This document shows, piece by piece, positions 5,118 through 5,285 of a stretch of 5,285 nt of DNA. Where the stretch lies: the NCBI GenBank assembly GCA_017508505.1, contig JAFVYT010000030.1, forward strand, positions 1 through 5,285, read 5' to 3'. Source of the DNA: Clostridia bacterium. Lineage in GTDB: Bacteria > Bacillota_A > Clostridia > Oscillospirales > SIG627. The notes under the pieces are model-generated. The model was not told the origin of the DNA and made no database searches. It saw nothing but the letters and a program-made list of their open reading frames with translations. The translations under genes and the position numbers were made by a program. How positions within the stretch are numbered: position 1 is the stretch's first letter; each line of letters starts with the position of its first letter.

Positions 5118-5226
5118 AAAAAAACGCATTTTTGCTACGAACAAACTTCGCCACTCGACGTACCTTTGTACGCCTTCGGGTAACCAAAAAGCAAGGGTTA
5201 CCTTGCTTTTTGCTCAGTTTGTCCGT
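5118..5226 (-). other. Compact structured element, possible minus-strand RNA or mobile repeat
   Basis: A closing helix is formed by 5216-5226 and 5137-5147 (11 positions). It encloses a hairpin at 5186-5211 (11-bp perfect stem, 4-base loop) and another at 5157-5174 (7 pairs, 4-base loop). The two imperfect positions are A-C mismatches in plus-strand RNA but G-U wobbles in minus-strand RNA, so the fold favours a minus transcript. After the helix the minus strand has a short GCA/TGC hairpin and a seven-T run (5124-5118). No convincing promoter is seen upstream, only a weak TTTACA-N16-TAGAAA. I do not recognise a named RNA family. A small RNA, a riboregulator, or a palindromic mobile repeat are all possible. 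Confidence 0.35.
5186..5211. repeat. Perfect 11-bp stem-loop with U-tract character
   Basis: AAAAAGCAAGG (5186-5196) and CCTTGCTTTTT (5201-5211) are perfect inverted copies around GTTA. The G/C-containing core with A/T runs at both ends looks like a bidirectional terminator. An alternative helix, GGTAACC (5179-5185) with GGTTACC (5196-5202), uses the same bases, so the two folds exclude each other. Confidence 0.55.
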
Positions 5227-5261
5227 TCTGCATCTTTTTTTCTATCCCCTTAAAAGGAGCT

Positions 5262-5285
5262 GTAAAAAAACTTGAGTTTTTTTAC
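5262..5285. repeat. 24-bp palindrome at the right window edge
   Basis: GTAAAAAAACT (5262-5272) and AGTTTTTTTAC (5275-5285) are perfect inverted arms separated by TG. The arms are almost all A/T. It could be part of a terminator for a gene arriving from the right on the minus strand, or one end of a larger repeat that continues outside the window. Its GTAAAAAAA half also occurs at 5025-5033. Confidence 0.4.

Larger units (their letters stand above)
5017..5251. repeat. 18-nt imperfect inverted repeats enclosing the 3' intergenic region
   Basis: AAGGGGATGTAAAAAAAG (5017-5034) and the reverse complement of 5234-5251 (AAGGGGATAGAAAAAAAG) agree at 16 of 18 positions. TAAAA occurs directly outside the left copy (5012-5016, containing the GH20 stop codon) and at the right edge (5251-5255), which could be a target duplication. 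A 235-bp non-coding piece with terminal inverted repeats resembles a small non-autonomous mobile repeat. The A-runs lower the weight of the match; the GGGGAT core is the informative part. Confidence 0.35.

Noticed and set aside
4729..5187. Minus-strand frame of 152 codons running from the 3' gap into the GH20 gene
   Set aside because: Its N-terminal part is translated from hairpins and A/T runs, the rest is antisense to GH20, and no ribosome site precedes it.

Overview
The window looks like a piece of a Gram-positive (Bacillota, probably clostridial) chromosome. The sequence reasons are strong GGAGG/AGGAAGG-type ribosome sites, consensus-like sigma-A promoters with TTG-type -35 boxes and TGn-extended -10 boxes, hairpin-plus-U-tract terminators, a chromosomally encoded CCA on tRNA-Gly, and moderately G+C-rich genes separated by very A+T-rich gaps. 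The genus cannot be named from this alone. An uncultured gut clostridium would fit, but that is a guess.

Layout from left to right. Positions 1-141 hold a two-gene tRNA unit on the minus strand, tRNA-Gly(GCC) followed by tRNA-Asp(GTC), with the Asp gene cut by the window edge. A near-consensus promoter (171-200) drives it and a small GC hairpin forms the start of its leader. Positions 220-1350 (minus) encode alanine racemase, with its own promoter and a weak terminator overlapping its 3' end. Positions 1435-2316 (minus) encode a LysR-type regulator, and positions 2313-3383 (minus) encode a decarboxylating beta-hydroxyacid dehydrogenase of the tartrate/D-malate type. The dehydrogenase stop and the regulator start overlap as ATGA, so the two form a translationally coupled operon that ends in a terminator containing the regulator's stop codon.

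Positions 3384-3553 are a 170-bp, very A+T-rich divergent promoter region with two perfect inverted repeats. Positions 3554-5014 (plus) encode a cytoplasmic family 20 glycoside hydrolase (beta-N-acetylhexosaminidase type), followed by a strong terminator. The last 271 bases contain no gene. They are full of inverted repeats: an imperfect 18-nt pair flanking most of the gap, a compact fold that pairs better as minus-strand RNA, and a 24-bp palindrome at the right edge.

The most connected piece of biology is the dehydrogenase-regulator operon with the divergent hexosaminidase. The LysR protein probably senses a hydroxy-dicarboxylate or related acid and controls the operon, and one A/T-rich dyad is centred about 64 bp from the predicted starts of both divergent transcripts. 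The alanine racemase (D-Ala for peptidoglycan) and the tRNAs appear to be independent units. The least explained part is the structured, repeat-like gap after the hexosaminidase gene. I saw no CRISPR array, integrase, transposase or defence gene.
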